Of a DNA stretch of 64,000 nucleotides, positions 18,438 through 27,191 are shown piece by piece (positions within the stretch are counted from its first letter, which is position 1; every line of letters starts with the position of its first letter). Under the pieces are notes generated by a model. That model was not told the origin of the DNA. It ran no database searches and saw only the letters and a list, made by a program, of their open reading frames with translations. Position numbers and translations under genes: made by a program. This DNA is from WJMB01 sp964581465 (GTDB lineage: Bacteria > RBG-13-66-14): contig CAZOOP010000004.1 of the NCBI GenBank assembly GCA_964581465.1, positions 1-64,000 on the forward strand, in the 5' to 3' direction.

Positions 18438-18905
18438 GTGGATATCCCGGATGTGCTCAAGAAGACCTACCTCTTCTACACCCTCAACAACGAGGAGCTG
18501 GCTCAACTGGCCGCCAAGGCCCGGTCGGAGAGCTTCGACAAGGGCCAGGTCATCTTCCGCGAGGGCGACGAGGGCGGCTCCCTCTACATCATCCGCAGCG
18601 GCAAGGTCAATGTGGAGAAGAACCTGAGCCAGGGCGTGGACGCCGTACTCGTCCAACTCGGCCAGTTCTTCTTCTTCGGCGAGATCTCCCTCTTCGACGG
18701 CGGCAAGCGCTCGGCCACCGTCTCAGCCGTCGAGCCCACCGAGTGCCTGATCCTCGATAAAGCCGCCTTCTGGGCCGCCATGATGGCCAATCCCCAGTCC
18801 GCCCACAAAGTCTACCGAGCCATACTCAGCTTCCACTCCAACGCCATCCGCCGCGCCAACGAACGCTTCCGCAACTTCCTGGGCCAGGCTCTGGACAACA
18901 TCTGA
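18438..18905 (+). CDS. Stand-alone cyclic-nucleotide-binding-domain protein 2
   Basis: 155 aa with a GTG start at 18438 after CAGGGAGCGAGT. It has the same layout as the gene at 17851: FYTLNNEELAQLAAKA, VIFREGDEGGSLYIIRSGKV, phosphate-binding cassette FFFGEISLFDGGKRSATVSA (Glu and Arg kept), and a terminal helix FHSNAIRRANERFRNFLG. There is no DNA-binding or kinase domain. The paired arrangement with a 113-bp gap suggests duplication and joint function. Repeat element R2 follows. Confidence 0.85.
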   Translation: MDIPDVLKKTYLFYTLNNEELAQLAAKARSESFDKGQVIFREGDEGGSLYIIRSGKVNVEKNLSQGVDAVLVQLGQFFFFGEISLFDGGKRSATVSAVEPTECLILDKAAFWAAMMANPQSAHKVYRAILSFHSNAIRRANERFRNFLGQALDNI

Positions 18906-18963
18906 GCGCAATGTTGCGCGACCTCCCGAATACGGGATCGCCCCTGGGCGGTCCCGCGTCGTA

Positions 18964-19149
18964 GGCGACCTCGGCGAAACACCTTCCGCAACGCCCTCCC
19001 GCCGGCACCGGCGTTGGCACGTTTCTTGCGGAAGACGCCGCGGCTTCGTCCAGGCGGCCGCCCCGCCCTGCTGCAAGAAACGTGCCAACGCCTCCCCGAA
19101 GAAACGTTCCAGCGGGTTCCCCGGCCGGGGCCGTTTTGCCGAGGTCGCC
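18964..19149 (-). repeat. Nested inverted-repeat element R2 (reverse orientation)
   Basis: Outer arms are GGCGACCTCGGCGAAAC at 18964-18980 and GTTTTGCCGAGGTCGCC at 19133-19149. Inner arms are at 19010-19029 and 19073-19092. The loop, read on the minus strand, has AGCAGGGCGGGGCGG. The gaps are 29 and 40 bp, the mirror image of R1, as expected for reverse orientation. Confidence 0.9.
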
Positions 19150-19718
19150 GCATAGCGGCCGGCCGTTGCGGGGGAGGGGCGCCGTCTGGTAATATCCCCG
19201 GGCGTTCCCGCCGCGGCATCCGAACAGGCTGTTGGATCGACTCGGTCTGGACTTAATCCCTGGCTGGTAGCTTGTTTCATTATAATCGGGTTTGGGGGTC
19301 AGGCGCCCCCGGACAGCCATGTATAAGCTAACAGCTTGTCAGATATGCTTTATCGCTCTATATGCTGTCATTTCCCGGTAGTCGATTTATGGTAACGTAG
19401 CGCATCTTGATAGTTACGCGGCAAGAAGCAGAAACGTCGGTCCCGCCGGTCAGGCGGAAGCTGCTGCAGCTATTGATGGGTAGCGGGTTATCAGCGGGCT
19501 GTCGTCTGGTTTCGCCCCGGCGTCAGCCGGACGCTGGAGCGAGTTGGTGGCATTTGCGAGCAGAAATCAAACACAACTCCCTCGCAGCAACTCTCAGTCA
19601 CAACAGATGCTGATCCGGTTCATGGAGATGATCCCTGGTTTTGATAAGCGCAAGAAGCACTATTCAACTTCTCCCGATTAATTTTCCAGGCGCATTGCCG
19701 ATACTCCCGGTGAGGATG
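19150..19718. other. Intergenic, relic-like
   Basis: No gene. The stretch 19618-19640 (GGTTCATGGAGATGATCCCT) vaguely recalls the IS1595-like end. The region may be a very old relic. Confidence 0.4.
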
Positions 19719-20648
19719 ATGAAGAATCGATTGTGGGCGCTACTGCTTCCCGTATTGCTGATCCCGGCCTGCGGGCGCGCCGACGCCGACGCCGAGGCCG
19801 ATGCATCGGCGGAGGACGCCGAGCTGACCGCCCCGGTCCGCGTGCTGCTCGGCGTCGTCCGACCGGCGGAGCAGGCGGTTCACGACGAAGCCTGGCTTGA
19901 ACTGTTGGAGGAGCTGCCCGGCCCCGACGGCGCCATGGGCGTCAGCTTCAGCGACGGCGACTGGGAACCGGAGTCGACGGGCCTGATTATCGAGCCGACG
20001 CCGGAACGGGCCGAGACGATCCATCCCAGGTCTCGGCGGCCGATGGTGACGACGGCGCTCTACGAACCGCTCTACCGGGAGTGGACCCACGATCTGGCCG
20101 AACGCCTGGGGATCGATCCCGACGAGCTGGTCGAGGTCGCGCCGGGCCACGCCCTGGAGGCGGTCACGCTGACCACGGGAACGGATTTCGACCACGCGGC
20201 CCTGCGGGTCTATCCGGACGGCCGCCCCCCGTCGATCGCTCCGACGGAGCTCATCGAGCGGGGCCACGGCGAGGGCACGGTGATCTACGTCGATCTCTCC
20301 GCGTTTACCGCCACCCTCTTCGTCGATGGAGAGATCATCAAGACCTGGACGGTGGCCACGGGCAAGCCCTCGACACCGACGCCGCCGGGCGTCTACGAGA
20401 TAGTGCGCCTGAAGGCCGATCCGATCTGGAGCTGGGAGGGTCGCCGCTACCCGGCCGGCGATCCGGAGAACGGTCTGGGCTCGCGCTGGATAGGCATCGA
20501 CCTGCCGGCCTACGGCATGCACGGCACCAACGAGCCCGACTCGATCGGCACCGCGGCCAGCCACGGCTGCATCCGCTCGAGCAATGCGGACATCGAAGAG
20601 GTCTTCGAGTACCTGTCCATCGGGGATAAGATCATCTGGGCCGAATAG
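19719..20648 (+). CDS. L,D-transpeptidase (YkuD domain) lipoprotein
   Basis: 309 aa. ATG 19719 is chosen over the adjacent ATG 19716 because of spacing from GGTGAGG. The signal MKNRLWALLLPVLLIPAC ends in a lipobox. The C-terminal YkuD domain (about 190-309) contains IYVDLSAFTATLFVDGEIIK, PTPPGVYEI, YGMHGTNEPDSIGTAASHGC and IR, with catalytic His282 region and Cys284. Such enzymes make or edit 3-3 peptidoglycan cross-links or attach lipoproteins. A pre-domain (40-185), possibly LysM-like in ERLGIDPDELVEVAPG, may bind glycan. It ends at a strong terminator. Confidence 0.92.
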   Translation: MKNRLWALLLPVLLIPACGRADADAEADASAEDAELTAPVRVLLGVVRPAEQAVHDEAWLELLEELPGPDGAMGVSFSDGDWEPESTGLIIEPTPERAETIHPRSRRPMVTTALYEPLYREWTHDLAERLGIDPDELVEVAPGHALEAVTLTTGTDFDHAALRVYPDGRPPSIAPTELIERGHGEGTVIYVDLSAFTATLFVDGEIIKTWTVATGKPSTPTPPGVYEIVRLKADPIWSWEGRRYPAGDPENGLGSRWIGIDLPAYGMHGTNEPDSIGTAASHGCIRSSNADIEEVFEYLSIGDKIIWAE

Positions 20649-20670
20649 CACGCCTTGGCAACAATAGAAA

Positions 20671-20695
20671 AAACGCCCCCGCGGGGGCGTTTGTC
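20671..20695 (+). terminator. Intrinsic terminator of the L,D-transpeptidase gene
   Basis: Loop-less hairpin AAACGCCCCC/GCGGGGGCGTTT followed by GTCT. The CCCCCGCGGGGG core recurs at 28514 and 35532. Confidence 0.85.
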
Positions 20696-20874
20696 TAATC
20701 CAGGGCTGAGGTCGAGTTGCGATGCCCTCGTGCCCTCGGATCGGTTGATGGGTATCGGAAGCTGGTTGTGATATTGATGATCACGCGGAGCATACGTAAA
20801 GGAGAGGCTTATCCAGCCTCCGACTATGATTTCGAACCACTGATGGATCGTTGTGTTTTCGAGAAAACGTTCTG

Positions 20875-21840
20875 CTACGGCACATTGTGGAGGGAGTCGA
20901 CGCTTTCCACGATGAGTTCCCGCGCGGCGGGGTCCCCGGCGGAACAGCTCCCGTCGACCAGGTAGTAGCTCTTGCCGATCAGCGCTGCGGCGTCGTAGTG
21001 CCAGACGTCGCCGATGGTGTAGGCCTGGAAGGCGGCGGGGAAGGAATCCTCTTCGAAGCGCGCCGGACCGTCGAAATCGACGTCGTCGTGGAGCGCCCGG
21101 ATCTCCCGGCGCAGCCCGGCGGCCAGATCGAAGGACTCACCGCCGCCGGTGTGGGGGTGGCGCTTGTAGAACAGAATCAGCGCCCCGCCGCGTTCGAGAA
21201 GGATTTCATTCTCGCCGCGGCGCGCGCTCCAGCCCGACCCGGCCGGGACCAGCGCCGGACCGTCAAGGACGACGGCCTCACCGGCGGCCAGCTCCTCGCG
21301 GGGCGGCGGCGGAGCGATGACTAAAGAAGCTGTCAGAGCTTCGAGCTCGCCCTCGAGTCCGGCGAACTCCTCGATTGGCGCGGAGAGGGCGAAGACGAAG
21401 TAGCGGTCGTCGGTTTTGTAGAGGCGGATGTGGTTGCGGTAGCCGTCCGGGGTGGTGAACTCCCGGGCGATCCAGGGACGGGGCTGGTCGCCGGAACCGG
21501 CGTCGACGAGGTCGGTGAGCTCGGGGTGGGTTTCCCTTATCCGGCCATCGAGCAGGACGCCCGGCGGCGGGTCCTGCGGGGTGACGAAACCGGACTGGTG
21601 GCAGCGCGCCACGGCGTCGGCGATGTCCACGCCGCGCTTGAGGGTCAGCATCCCGGTGATCTCCTCGTCGCGGTGCCAGAGGTCGTTGGGCCGGGTGAGC
21701 TCGAGTCGGCCCTCGGAGTAGGTTTCGGGCTCCTCGGAACAGGCGCCGAGGCCGAGCAGGAGGAGCGGCAGGATCGTAAGCGCGACGCCGCCGTATAGGC
21801 GGTGTGAGCGGACGCTTCGCTTATCGGCGTTTAGTCGCAT
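20875..21840 (-). CDS. Lipoprotein of unknown function, last gene of secreted operon
   Basis: 321 aa. A hydrophobic signal with lipobox LGLGAC is followed by two beta-rich halves: LELTRPNDLWHRDEEITGML with HIRLYKTDDRYFVFALS, and ALVPAGSGWSARRGENEIL with ALILFYKRHP. The layout resembles PsbP/DcrB-like repeats, in which a polar strand layer follows an amphipathic helix, but I cannot place it in a family. It is the fourth gene of a minus-strand set running from 23699 to 20875, all with signal peptides, so the set probably acts together in the envelope. Confidence 0.7.
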   Translation of the reverse strand: MRLNADKRSVRSHRLYGGVALTILPLLLLGLGACSEEPETYSEGRLELTRPNDLWHRDEEITGMLTLKRGVDIADAVARCHQSGFVTPQDPPPGVLLDGRIRETHPELTDLVDAGSGDQPRPWIAREFTTPDGYRNHIRLYKTDDRYFVFALSAPIEEFAGLEGELEALTASLVIAPPPPREELAAGEAVVLDGPALVPAGSGWSARRGENEILLERGGALILFYKRHPHTGGGESFDLAAGLRREIRALHDDVDFDGPARFEEDSFPAAFQAYTIGDVWHYDAAALIGKSYYLVDGSCSAGDPAARELIVESVDSLHNVP

Positions 21841-21933
21841 CGGTTGAGGTTGTTGGCCGCTAAGCGGGTTAAAGCTGTAGCGGCGTTTTCGATGGTTAAG
21901 CTCGCAGCCGGAAAAACCGGTCCGCCGGAGGAC

Positions 21934-22503
21934 TCACCAGCCTTGCGGAGCGTTGAAGGAGACCTCGCCCAGCAGGGTGTCAAGCTCGTCCTCGACCAGT
22001 CGCTGCTCACCCAGTTCGCAGGAGAGGCGCAGCAGGTAGAGGCCGCCGGCGGGCGGCGCGTAGATGACGGCGCGGATGTGATCGCCGTCCGCGGCGAAGC
22101 TGAGCTGGACGGCGGGAACGGCGCCGCCGGAGTCGAAACGCCGCAGGTGATCGGCGTCGCCGTAGAGCTCCCGGCAGACCTCGGCGAGGAAACGGGCCAG
22201 CTCCTCGATCAATCCCGTGGGGTCTTGGCGCTCGTCCAGGGCCTTCGTCAGACCGGCGTCGGGAGCGACCAGCTCCAGGGAGCCCACCACGAAGCCCGGC
22301 TCGCGTCGGTCGCCACCGTAGAGCACCAACGCTTGGGGGCCGCTGTTGATCGTCCAGTCGTCGGCGGGCATTACCAGAGCGGCCCCACGCCAGACCACGA
22401 CCTCGCCCCGGGTGGTCAAACGAGCCCCGGCGGGGACCCGGGTGCAGACAACCAGCAAGAGCAGCAGGATCATAACCGGATAGAAGCGTTTGGTCAGGAC
22501 CAT
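21934..22503 (-). CDS. Secreted protein of unknown function (PsbP/DcrB-like layout)
   Basis: 189 aa. Start ATG 22503 overlaps the stop of the upstream gene by ten bases, which points to translational coupling; an in-frame upstream extension is rejected. The signal MVLTKRFYPVMILLLLLVVC may be a lipoprotein signal. The body (ALVMPADDWTINSGPQALVLYGG, VVGSLELVAPD, AVQLSFAADGDHIRAVIYAP, GLYLLRLSCELGEQRL) parallels the next gene upstream (LRLTPPAELG, VLSLEFRSGDRHIREHLIWD, LYNLTLWCRQSLS). The two are therefore paralogues. Confidence 0.7.
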   Translation of the reverse strand: MVLTKRFYPVMILLLLLVVCTRVPAGARLTTRGEVVVWRGAALVMPADDWTINSGPQALVLYGGDRREPGFVVGSLELVAPDAGLTKALDERQDPTGLIEELARFLAEVCRELYGDADHLRRFDSGGAVPAVQLSFAADGDHIRAVIYAPPAGGLYLLRLSCELGEQRLVEDELDTLLGEVSFNAPQGW

Positions 22504-23006
22504 CGGAAACCGGCCAGCAGGGCGTCGAGAACCCCGGAGAGGGTCCGGGACAGGGATTGACGGCACCAGAGGGTCAGGTTATAGAGCCTCGGCGGGTCCC
22601 AGATCAGGTGCTCGCGGATGTGGCGGTCGCCGCTGCGGAACTCCAGCGAGAGCACCAGCGGACCGTCGTCGCCGAAGTAGTAGGGACCGGCGGGCTCGGC
22701 GACCTCAGTGTAACTCTCCTGGACCACCAGGGCCAGGTAGTCGCTGAGCACGTCGGCCTGGGCGGCGCGGCCCTCGACGAAACCGAGCTCAGCGGGCGGA
22801 GTCAGCCGCAACGCTCGGGCGCCGGCCCGGGGTCCGCCCAGGTCGGCCGAGTAGAGCTCCGGCCCGTTCTCATCGGCTCGATCCTCCCAGTCGCCCCAAT
22901 CGTTGGGAGCGGTGAGCCGCATCCCGGCGGCCTCGCTGACCAGGGTCTCGGTCGCGTTAATGGATAGAACCATCAGGCAGATCAGTGCTGTACCGCGGGC
23001 CAACAC
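22494..23006 (-). CDS. Secreted protein of unknown function, paralogue of the 21934 gene
   Basis: 170 aa with a short signal MLARGTALICLMVLSINA. The mature part begins MRLTAPNDWGDWEDRADENG, like the RPNDLWHRDEE of the 20875 gene. It ends in a helix LSRTLSGVLDALLAGFRWS, matching LVEDELDTLLGEVSF of the downstream gene. It starts 12 bp after the 23019 gene and overlaps the next. Together they form a family of at least two, perhaps three, related envelope proteins. No function is assigned. Confidence 0.7.
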   Translation of the reverse strand: MLARGTALICLMVLSINATETLVSEAAGMRLTAPNDWGDWEDRADENGPELYSADLGGPRAGARALRLTPPAELGFVEGRAAQADVLSDYLALVVQESYTEVAEPAGPYYFGDDGPLVLSLEFRSGDRHIREHLIWDPPRLYNLTLWCRQSLSRTLSGVLDALLAGFRWS

Positions 23007-23018
23007 GTCGTCACCCGC

Positions 23019-23699
23019 CTAGCCCTGTTCGGAGATGTACTCACGGCAGGCGGCGATGCCCTGGTGGAGCATACTCCAGATCTCGCTCTCCAGCTCTGGC
23101 CACCACTCGCCGTCGCACTCCACGCAGAAGTTGACGTAGCCCTGCTCGTCGGCCGGGAAGCCGATCTCGACGTAGTGGATTCCCCAGGAGTCCAGCTCGT
23201 AAAAAATGTAACCGTCGCCCTCGTAGGGGCCGCGGACGTTCTCGACCTCATCGTAGTAATACTGGGTGATGCCGTAGAGCTCCTCGTCGATCTCGGTCCA
23301 GATATCACCCTCCAGATTGAAGACGGGCTCGGCGCGCTCCTCGACCGGCTCGGTCTTGTTGGTCAGGTGCGTGCCGCCACCGCCGCCCCAATCGCCCTCG
23401 TAATATAGATAGACCGAGTAGAGACGGGCGTTGTAGTAGTCCACAGCCGGGTCGGTATCGGGAGCGTAGAACATCACGTCGACACCCTCGATTACCCAGT
23501 CTTCCAACGGCTCGATCCAGGGTGTGGAGTCGATGGCCGTCTCGAGGCCGCCGGCGCTGTACTCCTCCATGCCGCCGAGGTACTCCAGGAACTGCTCTTC
23601 GCTATCAAAATCACCGTACTCGGCGGTTTCATCCCCCTGGGCCGCGGCGAGAGCGCAGAAGAAAAGAATCAGGCAGAGCGGCAGGCGTCGGATAAGCAC
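23019..23699 (-). CDS. Acidic, tyrosine-rich secreted protein, first gene of operon
   Basis: 226 aa. GTG 23699 is chosen because AAGGGGG lies five bases upstream and the signal MLIRRLPLCLILFFCALAAA then starts properly; a longer in-frame form from 23744 lacks a site. The mature protein is acidic and rich in Tyr and Glu (EYGDFDSEEQFLEYLGGMEE, YNARLYSVYLYYEGDWGGGG). A Cys pair (FCVECDGEWW) and a later ACREY could form disulphides. Unknown family. Confidence 0.65.
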   Translation of the reverse strand: MLIRRLPLCLILFFCALAAAQGDETAEYGDFDSEEQFLEYLGGMEEYSAGGLETAIDSTPWIEPLEDWVIEGVDVMFYAPDTDPAVDYYNARLYSVYLYYEGDWGGGGGTHLTNKTEPVEERAEPVFNLEGDIWTEIDEELYGITQYYYDEVENVRGPYEGDGYIFYELDSWGIHYVEIGFPADEQGYVNFCVECDGEWWPELESEIWSMLHQGIAACREYISEQG

Positions 23700-23846
23700 C
23701 AGTACCCCCTTGGTAAACGGATGTGGGCTGAACACTCGCATCACTGACCTATTCTAACCTCACCTCGGGATAAATGCGAGTGTTTTTGCCTCTCCAACAC
23801 GGAGAGCCACGCAGCCACAGCCCCAAAAAGCGCCTGGAGCCCGGTT

Positions 23847-24048
23847 GCGCCCCCGCCAAAACGGCCTTACATCGCTCCGGTTTGACTTAACGGGGGCGGG
23901 GCGGCTTTGGCACGTTTCTTGCAGCAGAGCGGGGCGGCTGTCTGCCGGTTCCCGCATCGCTTTCCGCAAGAAACGTGCCAAAGCCGCCCCGCCGGGTATC
24001 CCGACTCGTTCCCGCCGCCGGTAGGGCCGTTTTGCCGGGGGTGGGCGC
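23847..24048 (+). repeat. Nested inverted-repeat element R3
   Basis: The inner arms are the longest: 28 perfectly paired bases at 23895-23922 and 23966-23993 (core GGCTTTGGCACGTTTCTTGC). Outer arms are 23847-23866 (GCGCCCCCGCCAAAACGGCC) and 24025-24048. The loop starts AGCAGAGCGGGGCGG. It lies between the divergent secreted operon and lnt. Confidence 0.9.
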
Positions 24049-24128
24049 CGCGGGTTCCGGCGGAGTTGACCGTTCGCGGCGGCTGTTCTAAACTGGTGCG
24101 GACCCGGAACCCGGAGTGGAAATCAGCC

Positions 24129-25925
24129 TTGAGTGCCGAGATCAGACCAGCCCGGGGTAAGCGGCTCGCGCCGCCGTACGGCGAGCTGCTCGATGAGCGT
24201 CGCCTGGACGGTCGGGTGGCCCTGCCGCCGCCCAACGTTTTCGTTCGTATCGCTTTGATCGTCGGGGGCGCGGCCTTCTATATCTTGAGCTACCCCAAGT
24301 TCGGGCTTTACGGACTGGCCTGGTTCTGTCTGGCGCCGCTATTCGTGGCCACGCGCAACCTCGCGCCGGCCCAGGCCTTCCGTCACTGGTTCGCCTTCAT
24401 GTTTCTGGTCAACGTGGGCGGTTGCTACTGGCTGGCGCCGATCACGGTTCCCGGCTTCATCGTCAGCAACCTGCTGATGTCGCTGTATACGGGTCTGGGC
24501 GGGATCGTCGCGGTAATCGTCTACCGCAAGGTGCCCCGGGTGCCCTGGTGGTTGGCGGCGTTTTTGGGCTTCGCGGCTTCCGAGTACTTGAAGAGCCTGG
24601 GTTTCTTCGCCTTCCCGTGGCTGGCCCTTGGTTACTCCCAGGCGCGCAACCTGGCCGGGGTGCAGTTCGCCGCCCTCTTCGGCGTTTATGGCGTCTCGGC
24701 GGCGATCATACTTTTCAACGCCTTGGCCGCCGAGGTCGTCGATCTGCTGCGCCGCCGCTCCTTCAAGCGGGCGCTGATCTACGGCAACATCGCCCTGTTG
24801 GGGGTGGTGCTGATTCACTTCGGCGGCATCCTGGCCCTGGACGAGCCTGAACCGACGGACCCACCGGTGACCGCCGGGATCATCCAGGCAGGCATCGCTC
24901 AGGATCTCAAGTGGAACTACGATTTCCGGGCCACCGGTGAGACCTACCGGATCTACCAGCGCCAGGTCGAGAAGGTGCTCGATCAAGCCGCCGAGCCGCC
25001 GGACATCATCATCTGGCCCGAGTCCTCGGCCAGTTGCTATATGGAGAAGACGCCGCGTTGGCTGGAGCGTGTGCGGGGCATCGTCAACCTCTCGGGTTGC
25101 CGCCACCTGGTGGGTACCCAGGTCGAGGACTTCCTCGGCCCCGGTGGAACCGAGCGGCACTTCAACGCCGCCCTGCTCTACGAGCCGGGCAATCCCGAAC
25201 CCCTGGAGCGCTACTACAAGGTCCACCTGGTGCCCTTTTCCGAGACCATCCCCTTCGGCAAGGACATCCCGATCATCGCCGAGATGATCGAGCGGGCCAG
25301 CGACTTCGATGCCGGCTGGCGGATGCCGTTGTTCGAGGTGACCCCGGGACGCGGCGGCGAGCCCTGGCCGCCGTCGGGGGATCACACGGGCCCGCGCCGT
25401 TCCTGGATGCCGTCGGATCATGTCTCATACGATCCCCCCGAGGTCACCGATCGAAACCTCGTCGCGCCCGAGCTTCCCGACAAGCCTGTGATCGCCCGCC
25501 TGGGCCTGTTGATCTGCTTCGAGAGTATCTACCCGGAGATGGCCCTCGACTACACCCGGCGCGGCGCCGACGCCCTTGTTGTGACCACCAACGACGCCTG
25601 GTTCCGCCAGAGCGCAGCTCCCTTCCAGCATCTGGAGGTCGCCGCGCTGCGCGCCGTGGAGAGCCGGGTACCCGTACTGCGTGCGGCCAACGCCGGGGTG
25701 AGTTGCTGGATCGACCCCTGGGGGCGTTTCTACGACGAGACCCCCCTGGACGTCGAGGCCGCCGTCACCGTCCACCTGCCCAGGAAGGAAGGACCGACGC
25801 TCTACATGCGCATTGGCGATCTGCTGCCCCGCCTCGAGCTGGCCGCCTTCATCGCCTTGGGATTGCTGGCGGCCGTGCTGACCTACCTGGAGCGCCGCCG
25901 GCGGGGTCCACGGCGCCGCAAGTAA
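24129..25925 (+). CDS. lnt: Apolipoprotein N-acyltransferase
   Basis: 598 aa using TTG 24129, the first start after element R3; the start is uncertain. It adds the third acyl chain to lipoproteins in the inner membrane. About six to eight membrane helices occupy residues 40-245 (ALIVGGAAFYILSYPKFGLY, FLVNVGGCYWLAPITVPGFI and others). A nitrilase domain follows with Glu298 (IIWPESSA), Lys364 (YYKVHLVPF) and Cys463 (LICFES), then TTNDAWFRQSAAPFQH. Compared with the family there is a charged insert at about 405-450 (PSGDHTGPRRSWMPSDHV). Its presence fits the many lipoproteins here. Confidence 0.93.
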   Translation: MSAEIRPARGKRLAPPYGELLDERRLDGRVALPPPNVFVRIALIVGGAAFYILSYPKFGLYGLAWFCLAPLFVATRNLAPAQAFRHWFAFMFLVNVGGCYWLAPITVPGFIVSNLLMSLYTGLGGIVAVIVYRKVPRVPWWLAAFLGFAASEYLKSLGFFAFPWLALGYSQARNLAGVQFAALFGVYGVSAAIILFNALAAEVVDLLRRRSFKRALIYGNIALLGVVLIHFGGILALDEPEPTDPPVTAGIIQAGIAQDLKWNYDFRATGETYRIYQRQVEKVLDQAAEPPDIIIWPESSASCYMEKTPRWLERVRGIVNLSGCRHLVGTQVEDFLGPGGTERHFNAALLYEPGNPEPLERYYKVHLVPFSETIPFGKDIPIIAEMIERASDFDAGWRMPLFEVTPGRGGEPWPPSGDHTGPRRSWMPSDHVSYDPPEVTDRNLVAPELPDKPVIARLGLLICFESIYPEMALDYTRRGADALVVTTNDAWFRQSAAPFQHLEVAALRAVESRVPVLRAANAGVSCWIDPWGRFYDETPLDVEAAVTVHLPRKEGPTLYMRIGDLLPRLELAAFIALGLLAAVLTYLERRRRGPRRRK

Positions 25926-26111
25926 GGCCGCGCTGTGGTATAATCAACAATCGCGGACATCCCCGGTCGCATTGTATAGGCCGCCTTCCGGAAACCAGCT
26001 CCGTGTCTAGTAGCCGCAGCATCCACGGTGTCTCTTTGTCCGCTTGTTTTCTCAAGTGCGTACACTACCAGCGCGATCCACCCCCCTAGTCGTCTGTCAA
26101 CGGAGGTCGCC

Positions 26112-26441
26112 TTGAAGCGGAGTCGTCAACCAACCTCCACCGTCCTGTTCATCGTCCTCCTGCTCGGTCCGGCCGTGCTGCTCGGCGGCTGCGCCGAGGA
26201 GCTCGACGAGGACACCTACGTCCAGGTGATGATAGATCAGACCGAGCTGATGTTCAGCGAGGCCCTGGACCCCGAGGCCGCCTTGGAGCGCGCCGCCGAG
26301 GATAACGACACCAGCCTGGAGGCCGTCGAGGACTTCCGCACCGAGCTCGAAAAGGACCCGGACCTCCAGCGCTCGATCAACGACCGCATCAACTTGGCCT
26401 TGGACGAGGCGATCCAGCCCAGCCTGCTGCCCGGCCAGTAG
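26112..26441 (+). CDS. Acidic helical lipoprotein 1 of tandem array
   Basis: 109 aa with a TTG start at 26112, five bases after GGAGG. The lipobox is LLGGC. The mature part begins AEELDEDTYVQVMIDQTELM and continues EDNDTSLEAVEDFRTELEKD, then INDRINLALDEAIQ. The module reads acidic residues, then Y-V/I-x-V, helix, T.ED.R.FE.EL..D, helix. It occurs once in each of five consecutive genes and twice in the third. The layout resembles DUF4296-type small lipoproteins, by eye. A -10-like TATAAT is at 25939. Function unknown. Confidence 0.75.
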   Translation: MKRSRQPTSTVLFIVLLLGPAVLLGGCAEELDEDTYVQVMIDQTELMFSEALDPEAALERAAEDNDTSLEAVEDFRTELEKDPDLQRSINDRINLALDEAIQPSLLPGQ

Positions 26442-26535
26442 GGGGGTTACGATACCCGGCGCCCCCGATCGGATCCGGTCCGCCCGGGACCTCTTCCGGC
26501 GGCTCCGTAGTTCCGAGCGATCCCCTGAGGTGCAT

Positions 26536-27117
26536 ATGTCCACCAAGCGCCCGAACCAGTTCCGCGCCTTCCTCTTCGCCGTCCCGGCCGTCGCCGTCGT
26601 CCTGCTGACCGGTTGCGGCTCCAGCCTGGACGACGAGGGCTACATCGAGATCATCCTGGCCAAGACCGACTACATGCTCGAGGAGGGCCTGACCGCCGAG
26701 GAGGCGCTGACCCGAGCCGCCGAAGACAACGGAACCACCGCCGAGGACGTCCGCGACTTCGAGGAGGAGCTGGCCAACGACCCCGAGCGCCTGGCCGATA
26801 TCGCCGAGCGGATCATGGAGGAATCGGCCCCGCTGCGCGAGCGCTACATCGAGGTCTACCGGCAGACCCTGGACGAGGCCCCGCCGCCCCTCGAGGACGA
26901 GCCCACTCCCACACCGGCTCCGAACCCCGCCGGCGAGGATGAGACAACAGAGGAAGCCGCCGACGAGGGTGAGGGCGTTGAGGACACCGAGCAGGGCGAA
27001 GAAGCCGCCGAGGACGGTGAGACGGGAGAGACGATCGACGAGCCCGCCCCGGACGATGACGAGGACGGCGGCGAGACCATCACCGAGCCCTTCCCGCCCG
27101 AAGAGGTCGCGAACTGA
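26536..27117 (+). CDS. Acidic helical lipoprotein 2, with long acidic tail
   Basis: 193 aa with start ATG 26536 after GAGGTGCAT. The lipobox is LLTGC. It has the same module as its neighbours (SLDDEGYIEIILAKTDYMLE, TTAEDVRDFEEELANDPERL). A C-terminal low-complexity tail from about residue 125 is Pro-, Glu- and Asp-rich (PPPLEDEPTPTPAPNPAGED, TTEEAADEGEGVEDTEQGEE). The tail is probably disordered and could span the periplasm or cell surface, or bind cations. Confidence 0.75.
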   Translation: MSTKRPNQFRAFLFAVPAVAVVLLTGCGSSLDDEGYIEIILAKTDYMLEEGLTAEEALTRAAEDNGTTAEDVRDFEEELANDPERLADIAERIMEESAPLRERYIEVYRQTLDEAPPPLEDEPTPTPAPNPAGEDETTEEAADEGEGVEDTEQGEEAAEDGETGETIDEPAPDDDEDGGETITEPFPPEEVAN

Positions 27118-27191
27118 GCCGTACAAGCCACCATTTCCCGCCCTAGCCCCAGCGAAAGCAACAACTACGATTACGTCAAAGGAGTCGCATT

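Noticed and set aside
23907..24128. Extension of Lnt upstream through element R3 (MARFLQQ... peptide)
   Set aside because: The same peptide appears in several R copies in front of unrelated genes, so it is a translation of the repeat, not of a gene.
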